Assembly (NCBI GenBank): GCA_903871875.1
Contig: CAIQIR010000142.1
Span: 1 to 64,000 of the forward strand
Origin: an uncultured Schlesneria sp.
Lineage (GTDB): Bacteria > Planctomycetota > Planctomycetia > Planctomycetales > Planctomycetaceae
DNA length: 64,000 nucleotides
Direction of reading: 5' to 3'
Shown: one piece after another, positions 8,394 to 17,320 of the stretch
Layout: every line of letters begins with the position of its first letter
Position numbering within the stretch: position 1 is the stretch's first letter
Translations under genes and position numbers: made by a program
Notes under the pieces: generated by a model
What the model was told of the DNA's origin: nothing
What the model saw: only the letters and a program-made list of their open reading frames with translations
The model's database searches: none

Positions 8394-9833
8394 ATGGCCG
8401 AACTTTTGATATTGGTGCCCTGGCTTTTCGGCGGATGGGCCTTTGCCATCTCGTCCAACAAATGGCGACCGTGGGTCCTGCCATTGGGTGGGCTGGCACA
8501 TTCGGTGCTCACGGTGATGGCACTGCAAGAGCCGGGTTTAACAGGCCTCAACGGCTGGTTAAGCCTCGATCCGCTGGGCAAGCTGGTGTTGGGTCTGATC
8601 AGTGTGATGTTTCTGTTATGTGCCTGTTATGCGCCGGGTTACCTCGCGCAGCGGCCTGAACGAAACAATCGCGTGATGTGTTCCTGCCTGATGTTGTCGC
8701 TGGGCATGATGACGCTGATCATCTTGTCGCACCATCTGGGGCTGATGTGGGTCGCGATGGAAGCCACGACCCTGGTCAGCGTGCCGGGGCTGTATTTCAA
8801 TCACAATTCGCGCTCGCTGGAAGCGACGTGGAAGTATCTGTTGATCTGCTCGGTCGGCATCGCGCTGGCGCTGTTGGGATCATTGTTCTTCGCCTATTCT
8901 GCCGTGCATGCCGGTTTGGAATCGACGTTGATGTTTGACGACCTGCTGAAAGAAGCGCCGCAACTGTCCGTTCCCTGGCTGCACACGGCGTTCGTTCTCT
9001 TGCTCGTCGGCTACGGCACCAAGATGGGATTGGCGCCGATGCATACCTGGAAGCCCGATGCTTACGGAGAAGCTCCGGGAATGATCGGGGCTCTGTTGGC
9101 CGGGTGCATGACCAATTGCGCCTTCCTGTCCATCTTACGGTTTGTGCTGATTGCGCGGGCGGCCGGTCAACGCGAATTTGCCGACCGTATCCTGATCTTT
9201 GTGGGTCTATTCTCCATGGCCGTGGGCACGGTCTTCATGGTTCGCCAGCGAGACTTCAAGCGCATGCTGGGCTATTCGAGCGTCGAGCATATGGGGATTC
9301 TGGTGCTGGGGATCGGGATCGGCGGTGGTGCCTGCTGGGCCGCTTTGCTGCACATGATCAACAACGGTCTGACCAAAGGGGTGCTATTTTTGTCCGCCGG
9401 CAACATTCATCGCGCTTACGCGACGAAGCAAACGGCGGACGTCCGTGGCGTCATTCGCCGGCTTCCCGTCTCGGGGGTGATGTTTCTGTTGGGCTTTCTC
9501 GCGATCACCGGTTCACCACCATTTGCGCCATTCATCAGTGAATTCGGCCTGTTGTCGTCCGCGTTTCGTCAAGGGCATTATTGGGCTGGGGGATTGTTTG
9601 CCAGCATGCTGCTGATCGTGTTCTTCGGGTACGGAGCGACCGTCACCACGATGGTTTTCGGAGCCCCCAGTCCCGCCGCCAAGTCCACGACTTTTCAAGA
9701 TTCGTTCGCGACGTGCTGGCCGATCGTCGGCTTTGGGCTGCTTGTGCTGATGCTGGGTTTGTATCTGCCTCCGTTCATGGCGGAACTTTTACGTGACGCG
9801 GTTTCCTATGTGGAAATGAAATCACCTGGTTGA
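8394..9833 (+). CDS. hyfF: Antiporter-like subunit, HyfF/NuoN family (Ehr complex)
   Basis: A second proton-translocating antiporter-type membrane protein, 479 residues. Seen are W-V-A-M-E-A-T-T-L (channel glutamate), G-Y-G-T-K-M-G-L-A-P-M-H-T-W-K-P-D-A-Y-G-E-A-P (broken helix TM7 with lysine) and R-D-F-K-R-M-L-G-Y-S-S-V-E-H. The order and spacing match HyfF rather than the longer HyfB. A ribosome-binding AAGGAG precedes ATG 8394. With hyfB it gives the complex two antiporter-like modules. Confidence 0.88.
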   Translation: MAELLILVPWLFGGWAFAISSNKWRPWVLPLGGLAHSVLTVMALQEPGLTGLNGWLSLDPLGKLVLGLISVMFLLCACYAPGYLAQRPERNNRVMCSCLMLSLGMMTLIILSHHLGLMWVAMEATTLVSVPGLYFNHNSRSLEATWKYLLICSVGIALALLGSLFFAYSAVHAGLESTLMFDDLLKEAPQLSVPWLHTAFVLLLVGYGTKMGLAPMHTWKPDAYGEAPGMIGALLAGCMTNCAFLSILRFVLIARAAGQREFADRILIFVGLFSMAVGTVFMVRQRDFKRMLGYSSVEHMGILVLGIGIGGGACWAALLHMINNGLTKGVLFLSAGNIHRAYATKQTADVRGVIRRLPVSGVMFLLGFLAITGSPPFAPFISEFGLLSSAFRQGHYWAGGLFASMLLIVFFGYGATVTTMVFGAPSPAAKSTTFQDSFATCWPIVGFGLLVLMLGLYLPPFMAELLRDAVSYVEMKSPG

Positions 9834-9886
9834 AAATCAAGATTTGGACATGGTTCCCCCGTCCGGCGAATATGAGGTCAGTCATC

Positions 9887-11419
9887 ATGTCGAGCGACGT
9901 CAGCCAACTTCCGCGACTCAAGAACGGCGAAGCCTGCTCGTTGGCGGCCGTGCCGCGATTGAGTTTTGACGACTTTCGGAAATGCATTGTCGCTCAGGCC
10001 GTCGGCCCCGTTCGTCTCGCGTCATTCTTCGGTCAACCTCGCGATGACGGCGGCGTGCGGCTGTATGCCGTGCTGGCCGACAATAACGAGGGTGTGCTGC
10101 TGCCGGTGTCGACGGACCTGTTCGACGACAAATATCCCTCGTTAACGACCGATTGCCCACAGGCTCACAACTTTGAACGGGAACTGGCCGAGCAATGGGG
10201 GCTTGTGCCAGAGGGGCACCCCTGGCTGAAGCCGCTGCGCTATCATCCTTCGTATCGTCACGGCCATGATGCCTGGGGGCGACTACCTGCCGACCGGATT
10301 CTTCCTGCGGTGACCGACTACTTCCGTGTCTCGGGGGCCGAGATTCATGAAGTGGCCGTCGGTCCTGTGCATGCCGGCGTGATCGAACCAGGCAGCTTTC
10401 GATTTCAATGTCACGGCGAGCATGTCTTTCATCTGGAAGTCCAATTGGGCTATCAGCACCGCGGTGTGGAACGGGCATTGATCGGCGGTCCCAACAAACG
10501 CACGCTGCACTACATCGAGACCCTGGCTGGCGATACGTCCATCGGACATGCAACGGCTTATTGCCAGGCCGTTGAAGGACTGGCTGAAGTCACTCCCTCG
10601 CCCCGAGCGCAATCGATTCGTGCGATCGCCCTGGAGCTCGAGCGATTGGCTTGCCATACCGGCGATCTGGGCGCACTGGCCGACGATGTGGGCTTCCTCC
10701 CCACGGCCAACTTTTGCGGACGATTACGCGGCGATTTTCTGAACGCGACGGGAACGATCTGCGGCAATCGATTTGGCCGCAGTCTGGTCCGACCGGGCGG
10801 TGTCACATTTGATATCACTGCCGAGATGGCGACCACGCTGACCACGCGATTGAAAGCGGCGCTGCGCGACGTGGGGGGGGCGGCTCAACTGTTATGGGAT
10901 AGCCTGTCGGTACGAGCTCGATTTGAAAACACGGGTGCGGTCAGTTCCGAAGATGCCGAGGCGCTGGGAATCGTGGGTGTGGCCTTGCGAGCGACGGGAA
11001 TCGAGCGCGACGTCCGACAGAATTTTCCAACGGGCGCCTACAGTCGGGCGGCGATGCCGGTGGCCACCTGGCCGACGGGCGATGTGTTTGCGCGAGCATA
11101 CGTCCGCTGGCTGGAAATCGAAAACTCGGGCGAGTTCGTGCTCGATCAATTGCACACTCTGCCCTCCGGATCCTGTCGCACCGAGGTCGGTTCGCTGGCC
11201 GCCGATTCATTCGTTGCGTCGTTGGCGGAAGGCTGGCGAGGGCCGGTATGCCATGTTGCCATCACAGACGCGGCGGGGAAATTTGCCCGCTACAAAGTTG
11301 TCGACCCCTCTTTTCAGAACTGGACCGGCCTGATGCTGGCTCTGCGTGACCAGCAGATTTCCGATTTCCCTTTGTGTAACAAAAGTTTCAACCTTTCTTA
11401 TTGCGGTCACGATCTCTGA
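9887..11419 (+). CDS. hyfG: NuoCD/HyfG-like large subunit lacking NiFe ligands (Ehr complex)
   Basis: The N-terminal ~165 residues correspond to the NuoC/30-kDa domain (H-N-F-E-R-E-L-A-E-Q-W-G) and the remainder to the NuoD/HycE 49-kDa domain. In true group 4 [NiFe] hydrogenases two CxxC pairs hold the metal, within R-V-C-G-I-C-G and near the C-terminal D-P-C-x-x-C. Here the first is replaced by E-T-L-A-G-D-T-S-I-G-H-A-T and the C-terminal region reads D-F-P-L-C-N-K-S-F-N-L-S-Y-C, so neither pair exists. This is diagnostic of energy-converting hydrogenase-related (Ehr) complexes, whose redox reaction is unknown. ATG 9887 was chosen because GAGG lies ten bases upstream; a TTG at 9830 would overlap hyfF. 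Confidence 0.88.
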   Translation: MSSDVSQLPRLKNGEACSLAAVPRLSFDDFRKCIVAQAVGPVRLASFFGQPRDDGGVRLYAVLADNNEGVLLPVSTDLFDDKYPSLTTDCPQAHNFERELAEQWGLVPEGHPWLKPLRYHPSYRHGHDAWGRLPADRILPAVTDYFRVSGAEIHEVAVGPVHAGVIEPGSFRFQCHGEHVFHLEVQLGYQHRGVERALIGGPNKRTLHYIETLAGDTSIGHATAYCQAVEGLAEVTPSPRAQSIRAIALELERLACHTGDLGALADDVGFLPTANFCGRLRGDFLNATGTICGNRFGRSLVRPGGVTFDITAEMATTLTTRLKAALRDVGGAAQLLWDSLSVRARFENTGAVSSEDAEALGIVGVALRATGIERDVRQNFPTGAYSRAAMPVATWPTGDVFARAYVRWLEIENSGEFVLDQLHTLPSGSCRTEVGSLAADSFVASLAEGWRGPVCHVAITDAAGKFARYKVVDPSFQNWTGLMLALRDQQISDFPLCNKSFNLSYCGHDL

Positions 11420-11463
11420 TTTGACGATCGTCAAAGATCACCACTGCTGATGGATGCCTACCT

Positions 11464-12264
11464 ATGTTCCGAGTCATTGGCGAACGGTTGCGACAGGGAT
11501 ATCGAACTTCCGCCTTTCCAGACGCCGATGCACCGCCCCGTCCAGAGCGGTTTCGCGGACTGCCCATCCTCGATCAGACGAAGTGTCCGTCGAACTGTCA
11601 CAGTTGCATTGACGCCTGTCCGACAACGGCACTGGCGCAAACCAATGACCAGTTACGTTTGGATATGGGGCGATGTCTCTTTTGCACCGACTGCACCGAA
11701 GCTTGCCCGGAAGGCGCGGTGAGTTTCTCTGATGACTACAGCCTGTCGACGCGGACTCGTGAAGGCCTGGTGATCGGAGACCAGCCCCTGCAACGGGCGA
11801 AGGAGCTCGAACAACGACTGCTGAAAATCTTTGGGCGGTCGCTTAAGCTGCGGCAAGTCAGCGCCGGCGGGTGCAATGCCTGTGAAGCCGATGTCAACGT
11901 GCTCAACACGGTCGTCTTTGACCTCAGTCGGTTTGGAATTCAGTTCGTCGCGTCGCCCCGCCATGCCGACGGCCTGTTGATCACCGGTCCGGTGACAGAG
12001 AACATGCGCGAAGCCCTGCTCAAAACCTATGAGGCGGTGCCAGAGCCCAAGCTGGTCATTGCCGTGGGGGCCTGTGCGATTTCTGGGGGGCCGTACATTG
12101 ACCACCCCGAAGCCCACAATGGTGCCGATTCGGTGATCCCCGTCGACCTGTATGTACCGGGTTGTCCTCCCAGTCCCTGGACGATCCTCGATGGGATCCT
12201 GCGGTTACTGGGCCGTATCGAAGACAGAATCCCCGCGCCGTCGACGTCTTCCTCGCAGCCGTAA
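11464..12264 (+). CDS. hyfI: Fused 2x[4Fe-4S] ferredoxin (HyfH-like) and NuoB-like (HyfI) subunit (Ehr complex)
   Basis: Residues ~38-90 are an 8Fe ferredoxin with two clusters (CPSNCHSCIDACP and CLFCTDCTEACP); residues ~115-255 are a NuoB/HyfI domain retaining the N2-cluster cysteines in G-G-C-N-A-C-E-A-D, G-A-C-A-I-S-G-G-P and P-G-C-P-P-S-P. In E. coli hydrogenase-4 these are separate proteins (HyfH and HyfI). The iron-sulfur relay is therefore intact even though the NiFe site in HyfG is not, so electrons can be passed to something other than a NiFe centre, presumably between ferredoxin-like donors and a quinone or other acceptor (inference). Last gene of the operon. Confidence 0.88.
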   Translation: MFRVIGERLRQGYRTSAFPDADAPPRPERFRGLPILDQTKCPSNCHSCIDACPTTALAQTNDQLRLDMGRCLFCTDCTEACPEGAVSFSDDYSLSTRTREGLVIGDQPLQRAKELEQRLLKIFGRSLKLRQVSAGGCNACEADVNVLNTVVFDLSRFGIQFVASPRHADGLLITGPVTENMREALLKTYEAVPEPKLVIAVGACAISGGPYIDHPEAHNGADSVIPVDLYVPGCPPSPWTILDGILRLLGRIEDRIPAPSTSSSQP

Positions 12265-12601
12265 TGCGTTCTTTTCCGGCCAGTTCGAATTCCTGGTCAT
12301 TGCAACGGGCTGGGTTTGTCGTCACGGGGCAATCCAAGGTTTGTTCTGTGTTCGGTCGCAATCATTGGTGCGGCCGTACAAACCGCTCTTGGCTGCAGCC
12401 GCAGGCCAAAAGACGCCAGGCGACCGGCGAAAAATACTTCTCGTCGGTCAAGCGTTGGCATATAACGGCACCACAGACCGTTGTTATCACCAAGTCGTTT
12501 CGCGGTGTGCCCAGCGCGAGGTTTGAGTTCGTTTGGATCTCGATCGGCGATTCCAAGCATTCGTCAAACCGACTTTGTGCATCACCTTTGAGGATTTGAA
12601 A
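12265..12601. other. Gap between the Ehr operon and the ATPase gene
   Basis: No coding frame with a plausible start or family was found, and no strong hairpin plus T tract. It probably holds the ATPase promoter; AGGA at about 12590 serves as the ribosome-binding site for the ATG at 12602. Confidence 0.4.
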
Positions 12602-15025
12602 ATGCAAGACTACGAAAAGCTGGGCGTGTTTTATCTCGGCAAAACGTACGACATGGCTGCGCGAGAAATCCAGGATGATCTGCTGCTGTACGATGCCAAA
12701 GATCTGACGACCCATGCCGTCTGCGTCGGGATGACAGGCAGCGGCAAAACGGGGTTGTGTCTGTCATTGTTGGAAGAAGCGGCCATCGATGGAATTCCCT
12801 CGATCTGTATCGATCCCAAAGGTGATCTCGGTAACCTGCTACTGGCCTTTCCGAATTTGTTGCCAGAAGACTTTCGTCCTTGGATTGATCCCGCCGATGC
12901 CACTCGGGCCGGTCTTTCCCCGGAGGATTACTCGGCGAAAATGGCCAAGGTTTGGAAGGATGGTTTGGCCGCGTGGGGGCAGCCACAAGACCGGATCAAA
13001 TGTTATCGCGATGCGGTCGATATTTCGATTTATACGCCCGCCAGCAACGCGGGACTTCCGTTGACGGTATTGAAATCATTTTCGGTTCCCAGCCAGGCAA
13101 TTCTCGGCAACAACGAATCGATGCGAGAACGAGTCGCGTCGGCCGCTTCGGGATTGCTGGCGCTGCTCGGCATCGATGCGGATCCGCTGCAAAGCAAGGA
13201 GCATATCCTGCTCTCGACGATCCTTGACCGATCCTGGCGAGCTGGAAAAGATGTCGATCTGGGAAGCCTGATCAGGCTGATTCAGAAGCCCAACTTCGAC
13301 AAAGTCGGCGTGATGGACCTCGAAAGTTTCTATCCGTCCAAAGAGCGATTCGCGTTGGCGATGACGTTAAACAACCTGATCGCGTCGCCTGGTTTTCAAG
13401 CCTGGATGGAAGGAGAACCGCTCGACATCCAGCGATTGCTGTACACGCCCGAAGGCAAGCCACGGTTGACCATCATTTCGATCGCCCACCTCAGTGACAG
13501 CGAACGGATGTTCTTCGTCACGATTCTTCTCAACGAGATGGTCGCGTGGATGCGCTCGCAATCAGGGACCTCCAGCCTGCGTGCGATCCTCTATATGGAC
13601 GAGATTTTTGGCTACTTTCCGCCGACCGCCAATCCCCCGTCCAAGACACCGATGTTGACGCTGTTGAAGCAGGCTCGCGCGTTTGGGCTGGGCGTGGTGC
13701 TTGCCACACAGAACCCGGTCGATCTCGACTATAAAGGTCTCTCCAATGCCGGAACGTGGTTTCTTGGTCGATTGCAGACTGAACGCGATAAGGCTCGAGT
13801 GCTGGAAGGTCTCGAAGGGGCTTCGGCCGCGGCCGGGGCGAAGTTCGATCGTGGTCAAATGGAAAAAATCCTGGCCGGATTGGGCAACCGAGTGTTTCTG
13901 ATGAACAATGTTCATGAAGATCGCCCCGTCGTATTCCAAAGCCGCTGGGCGTTGTCATTCCTGCGAGGCCCCGTCAATCGCGACGATATCGCCAAATTGA
14001 TGGCCCCCAAGAAAGCTCTTTTGCCGGCGTCATCGGGTCCAGTCACGACAACGATCAGCGATCAGGCCGCGGGGGGGATGCATCCTGTGCTGCCTCCAGG
14101 GATCAACGAAACCGTTGTCGTCCGCCAGACCAGTCTCTTGGGCGACGTCAAGCTGATGTACCGCCCGGGACTATTGGCCTCGACCCGCATTCGGTTCGTG
14201 CAATCCGCGGCCGGCGTCGACTCCCTGCAGGATATGACGGTGTTTCTGCCCGCGGTCGACAAGGTCTCGCCCACGATGTTCGACGAAGCCGAGATCAATA
14301 CGAATTCGGAACCGGAACAGCAGGAACATGCCGACGCGGAAGGCGGGTTCGCTTCGCTACCCGCCGAACTCAGTCGAGCCAAGACCTACACGGAACTGCA
14401 AGCCGCCTTGAAGGATCATGTTTACAAGACCCAGAAACTGACACTCTGGAAATGTGCCGAACTGAAAGAGACTTCGAAACTGGGCGAAACGGAAGGCGAC
14501 TTTCGGGTGCGTATCGCTCATGTGCTGAAGGAACAACGCGATCAAGCGGTGGAAAAACTGCGTGCGAAGTACGGTCCTAAATTGACGATGATTCAAGAAC
14601 AACTTCGCAAGGCGATTCAGAAGGTCGAAAAGGAAAAGCTGCAGTCACAAAACCAGACGTTTCAAGTCATGGCCACCGTGGGCACGTCCATCCTGGGCGC
14701 CGTGTTTGGTCGCAAACTGGGATCAGCCTCGAACATGGGCCATATCGCTTCAGGGGTTCGTGCGGCCAACAAATTAGGAGCGGAACATCAGGACGTGGCG
14801 ATGGCCGAGGAATCGGTCGAGGCGATTCAGGGCCGCTATGACGCTCTTAATAAACAGTTTTCCGATGAAGCGACGGCCCTGCTGGATGGGGCCATCGCCG
14901 AGAATCTGAAATTGGACGAAATCAGTATCGCGCCGAAGAAGACTGACGTCAGTATCAACAAATTCGTGCTCTGTTGGACGCCCTGGATTGTCGACGCCCA
15001 AGGCAAAGCCGCACAGGCCTGGTGA
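12602..15025 (+). CDS. P-loop ATPase of the HerA/DUF87 type with C-terminal coiled coil
   Basis: An 807-residue cytoplasmic protein. G-M-T-G-S-G-K-T at residues 43-50 is the Walker A motif, I-P-S-I-C-I-D-P-K-G-D-L is a DUF87/HerA-like strand, and L-Y-M-D-E-I-F-G-Y-F-P-P is Walker B; L-A-T-Q-N-P-V-D-L-D supplies sensor 1. This order is that of FtsK/HerA-superfamily motor ATPases such as DUF853-like proteins. Residues ~600-730 are charged and heptad-like (coiled coil), with an E-K-L-R-A-K-Y-G-P-K core, followed by a glycine-rich hydrophobic patch. The start at 12602 is preferred over 12533, which lacks a ribosome site. The gene ends 18 bases from the convergent glycosyltransferase. Substrate unknown; no nuclease partner is adjacent. 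Confidence 0.75.
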   Translation: MQDYEKLGVFYLGKTYDMAAREIQDDLLLYDAKDLTTHAVCVGMTGSGKTGLCLSLLEEAAIDGIPSICIDPKGDLGNLLLAFPNLLPEDFRPWIDPADATRAGLSPEDYSAKMAKVWKDGLAAWGQPQDRIKCYRDAVDISIYTPASNAGLPLTVLKSFSVPSQAILGNNESMRERVASAASGLLALLGIDADPLQSKEHILLSTILDRSWRAGKDVDLGSLIRLIQKPNFDKVGVMDLESFYPSKERFALAMTLNNLIASPGFQAWMEGEPLDIQRLLYTPEGKPRLTIISIAHLSDSERMFFVTILLNEMVAWMRSQSGTSSLRAILYMDEIFGYFPPTANPPSKTPMLTLLKQARAFGLGVVLATQNPVDLDYKGLSNAGTWFLGRLQTERDKARVLEGLEGASAAAGAKFDRGQMEKILAGLGNRVFLMNNVHEDRPVVFQSRWALSFLRGPVNRDDIAKLMAPKKALLPASSGPVTTTISDQAAGGMHPVLPPGINETVVVRQTSLLGDVKLMYRPGLLASTRIRFVQSAAGVDSLQDMTVFLPAVDKVSPTMFDEAEINTNSEPEQQEHADAEGGFASLPAELSRAKTYTELQAALKDHVYKTQKLTLWKCAELKETSKLGETEGDFRVRIAHVLKEQRDQAVEKLRAKYGPKLTMIQEQLRKAIQKVEKEKLQSQNQTFQVMATVGTSILGAVFGRKLGSASNMGHIASGVRAANKLGAEHQDVAMAEESVEAIQGRYDALNKQFSDEATALLDGAIAENLKLDEISIAPKKTDVSINKFVLCWTPWIVDAQGKAAQAW

Positions 15026-15043
15026 CGACATCGCTCAGGCGAT

Positions 15044-16390
15044 TCACGCCGACTTCGGCTTGATCGAAGTGATGTTCCATCTCGACGGGTTGTGAGGAAT
15101 GACTGCCACGGCGAACAGGGCGATGGCGGGCGTCAACGGTGCTCGCATGCGAGCGTTGGTCCAGTAGAAAAGATGGACGATCTGAACCGAGACAATTAAG
15201 ACGTACAGCCAGAGCCATCTGTTGCGATCAGCCTGGGTCAGCACGGAAATCATTCCCAAGAGTCCGGCGGTCAGGACCAGCGAATAGTACCAGCCGACGA
15301 CCTTCAAGGCCCCACTGTTGACGCCGGTCGCGGCGTCGCCTTGAGGAACTGTATTCCACAAACTGCGAAGCCGGTGGATTGCCGCCTGAGCACAACCCCA
15401 GGGGTCGGCCGCGATGAACGATTTCGCCTGTCGTGATTGCCAGGCATCGCGCTGGAGTTCCGAGGGATTGGGACCCAGATCATGTAACAGTTGCGCTTCC
15501 AGGTCGGCTTCCCATTTGTGCTGACTGGCATCCGGCCAGGTCGTGCCCCACGGCTGCCGCACGACTTCTTCATAAAAGACCGGGTTGTTGCCCAGCAGCA
15601 AGGTGTAGCCACCATGCGTCGTTGTCAGAATCGGTGTCCCAAAAACGATTGCGTTCCGGATCAGCCAGGGGGCGACGGTGATGACTGTGCCACCAGCCGA
15701 CCAAAGCCCTTGCCAGAACAGTCGTGCGCGACAAGCCTTGTCCGATTCGACGCGACGCCATTGCCCGATCAACCAGATCAGGCCGCAACAACCGGCCATG
15801 GCCCAAAACGTCGGCCGGCTCAGCACCAGCAACCCAAAGGCGACACCACTGACCAGGCCCCACACGGGATGCTGACTTTTGCCGGGGGGGGGCACTGTTG
15901 TGACCGACCACAGCCATAAGATGGCCAAAGCGGTACAAAGCGATTCAGTCATGGGCCGCGACGAATATTGCAGCAGCAGCGGATCGATGGCCACCAAAAG
16001 TGCGGCGACAAATCGCAGGCGACCCAACTGCAGATTCTTTCCCGCTTGTGCGGTCAGCCACACGGTCATCAGGCCTGCCAGCAAATTGATTCCCGCAACC
16101 GTCACCGTCGTCGGCAGTCGACGCAGTCCGATGGCCAGGCACACCGGATAAAGCGGCGGGCGAAACGCCGTGGGCGACGAGCTATTCGGCGTGCTGAAAC
16201 CCCGGCCTTCTGCGAGGCTGGTCGCGATGCCCAGATAGGCATCGCGATCGCGAGTCAGTTCCTGAGGCTCGCTGATGATCACGACCAGTCGCAGTCCCAA
16301 CGCGATCAACAGACAAGCGACCATCAGGATCGCGTCGAGTCGTGACGATTGACTGCCAGCGTCAAAGAGGAAGGCTTTTATGGCGGACAA
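15044..16390 (-). CDS. ArnT/PMT-like membrane glycosyltransferase (GT39/GT83 type)
   Basis: A 448-residue polytopic protein with about ten hydrophobic helices. The first periplasmic loop carries R-D-R-D-A-Y-L-G-I-A, the acidic pair typical of GT-C enzymes that use polyprenyl-phosphate sugars, followed by G-R-G-F-S-T and R-P-P-L-Y-P, also characteristic of the ArnT/dolichyl-phosphate-mannosyltransferase group. It would transfer a sugar to a lipid, protein or polysaccharide outside the membrane; the acceptor cannot be inferred. It starts four bases after the upstream small gene and is the last member of a run with rnc. Confidence 0.75.
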   Translation of the reverse strand: MSAIKAFLFDAGSQSSRLDAILMVACLLIALGLRLVVIISEPQELTRDRDAYLGIATSLAEGRGFSTPNSSSPTAFRPPLYPVCLAIGLRRLPTTVTVAGINLLAGLMTVWLTAQAGKNLQLGRLRFVAALLVAIDPLLLQYSSRPMTESLCTALAILWLWSVTTVPPPGKSQHPVWGLVSGVAFGLLVLSRPTFWAMAGCCGLIWLIGQWRRVESDKACRARLFWQGLWSAGGTVITVAPWLIRNAIVFGTPILTTTHGGYTLLLGNNPVFYEEVVRQPWGTTWPDASQHKWEADLEAQLLHDLGPNPSELQRDAWQSRQAKSFIAADPWGCAQAAIHRLRSLWNTVPQGDAATGVNSGALKVVGWYYSLVLTAGLLGMISVLTQADRNRWLWLYVLIVSVQIVHLFYWTNARMRAPLTPAIALFAVAVIPHNPSRWNITSIKPKSA

Positions 16391-16394
16391 GTCG

Positions 16395-16790
16395 TCACTT
16401 CTTCTCTTTCGGGTCTTTCGAAATCACCTTGATTTGTTCGGGATCATCGACCTTGATCCAAGGTTTTTTCTGTTCCAGGACCACCGTTCCGGTCACCTGA
16501 ATCACTTTGCCTTTGTAGTACTTCGACGGACTTTCGATGCCCGCTTTATTGAATTTCTCGAGATGATCTTTCGAGATGAAGATCGTGAAGTTCTTGGCGT
16601 CCATATAGTCTTCTTCGGAATTCAAATAGTGATTTCCGCGACCGCCCGTCGATTTGACTTCCATCTCGACAACGACTTTTTCGTTGACCTTTGTCGCCGC
16701 TTCGGCGGGTGTGAGAGGCGCCGTTTCCGCGGCACTGGCCAGCACGCTGGAGCACGATAACAGAGCAAGCAACAGGCCGGATCGAAGCAT
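16395..16790 (-). CDS. Small exported protein, possibly OB-fold
   Basis: 131 residues beginning with a signal peptide (MLRSGLLLALLSCSSVLASA, cut after A-S-A). The ATG at 16790 has GGAGG upstream and is better than the more distal frame start at 16820. The mature part contains N-E-K-V-V-V-E-M-E-V-K and Y-K-G-K-V-I-Q-V-T-G-T-V, an arrangement of strands resembling single OB-fold proteins of the tRNA_anti-like type, which would suit ligand binding in the periplasm. No catalytic motif is seen. Function unknown. Confidence 0.7.
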   Translation of the reverse strand: MLRSGLLLALLSCSSVLASAAETAPLTPAEAATKVNEKVVVEMEVKSTGGRGNHYLNSEEDYMDAKNFTIFISKDHLEKFNKAGIESPSKYYKGKVIQVTGTVVLEQKKPWIKVDDPEQIKVISKDPKEKK

Positions 16791-16865
16791 GGTAGAACCT
16801 CCGGAGTCTTTCAGTATCAAACAAATCTCTTCTGGCCGAAAAACGGTGTCTCTCTTGGCTGATTC

Positions 16866-17249
16866 TTAACGGGAAAGTGACCGGTCGGGAGCTTCTTCTT
16901 TTGGCTCTGTTTCTTTCGGCGCTGTGACCGCGGGCCCGCCGAATTCGGTGGGATCAATCCACTTCTTTTCCACGGCGATGTTTCTCAAGACATAACCGAA
17001 GTGGATGGTTGGAGGGAGGGCGATCAGGATAAAGATCAGAAAGATTCCTTGTCGGCGGATGGTCCACAAGGCGAGACTATGGAGTAGCGCGATGACACAG
17101 GCCCAGGGACCAAAGAACAGACAGATTTGACGTACCGGTTTGAGGAAATCGAACGCTTCGTAAAAGATGGCGCAGATCCAGCCGATCAAACAGATACGAC
17201 CGAGAAACGCAACAGCCCAGTCGCGTTTCTTGGCAGGTTCGTCGGCCAT
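16866..17249 (-). CDS. Small membrane protein of unknown function
   Basis: 127 residues with about three hydrophobic segments (A-V-A-F-L-G-R-I-C-L-I-G-W-I, the F-F-G-P-W-A-C-V-I-A-L-L region, and I-F-L-I-F-I-L-I-A-L-P-P) and an acidic C-terminus. The ATG at 17249 is supported by AGGAG nine bases upstream. It lies 71 bases after rnc and 75 before the next gene, probably in the same transcript. No family recognised. Confidence 0.65.
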   Translation of the reverse strand: MADEPAKKRDWAVAFLGRICLIGWICAIFYEAFDFLKPVRQICLFFGPWACVIALLHSLALWTIRRQGIFLIFILIALPPTIHFGYVLRNIAVEKKWIDPTEFGGPAVTAPKETEPKEEAPDRSLSR

Positions 17250-17320
17250 GAAGTTCTCCTGATTTGACCGGCTGATTTCCAAAGCCGCCGCTGATACGGA
17301 ATTTCTCGCCCGGTCGCCGA

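Noticed and set aside
9918-10553. A 211-codon minus-strand frame inside hyfG
   Set aside because: Antisense shadow with Arg/Pro-rich composition typical of reverse frames in high-GC genes.
4784-12264. Operon as ordinary NADH dehydrogenase or as an active hydrogenase-4
   Set aside because: The gene set lacks NuoE/F/G and NuoA/J/M, so it is not complex I; the large subunit lacks both NiFe cysteine pairs, so it is not a hydrogenase.
12602-15025. ATPase as part of a phage-defence or conjugation system
   Set aside because: No nuclease, relaxase or other defence or transfer genes lie beside it.
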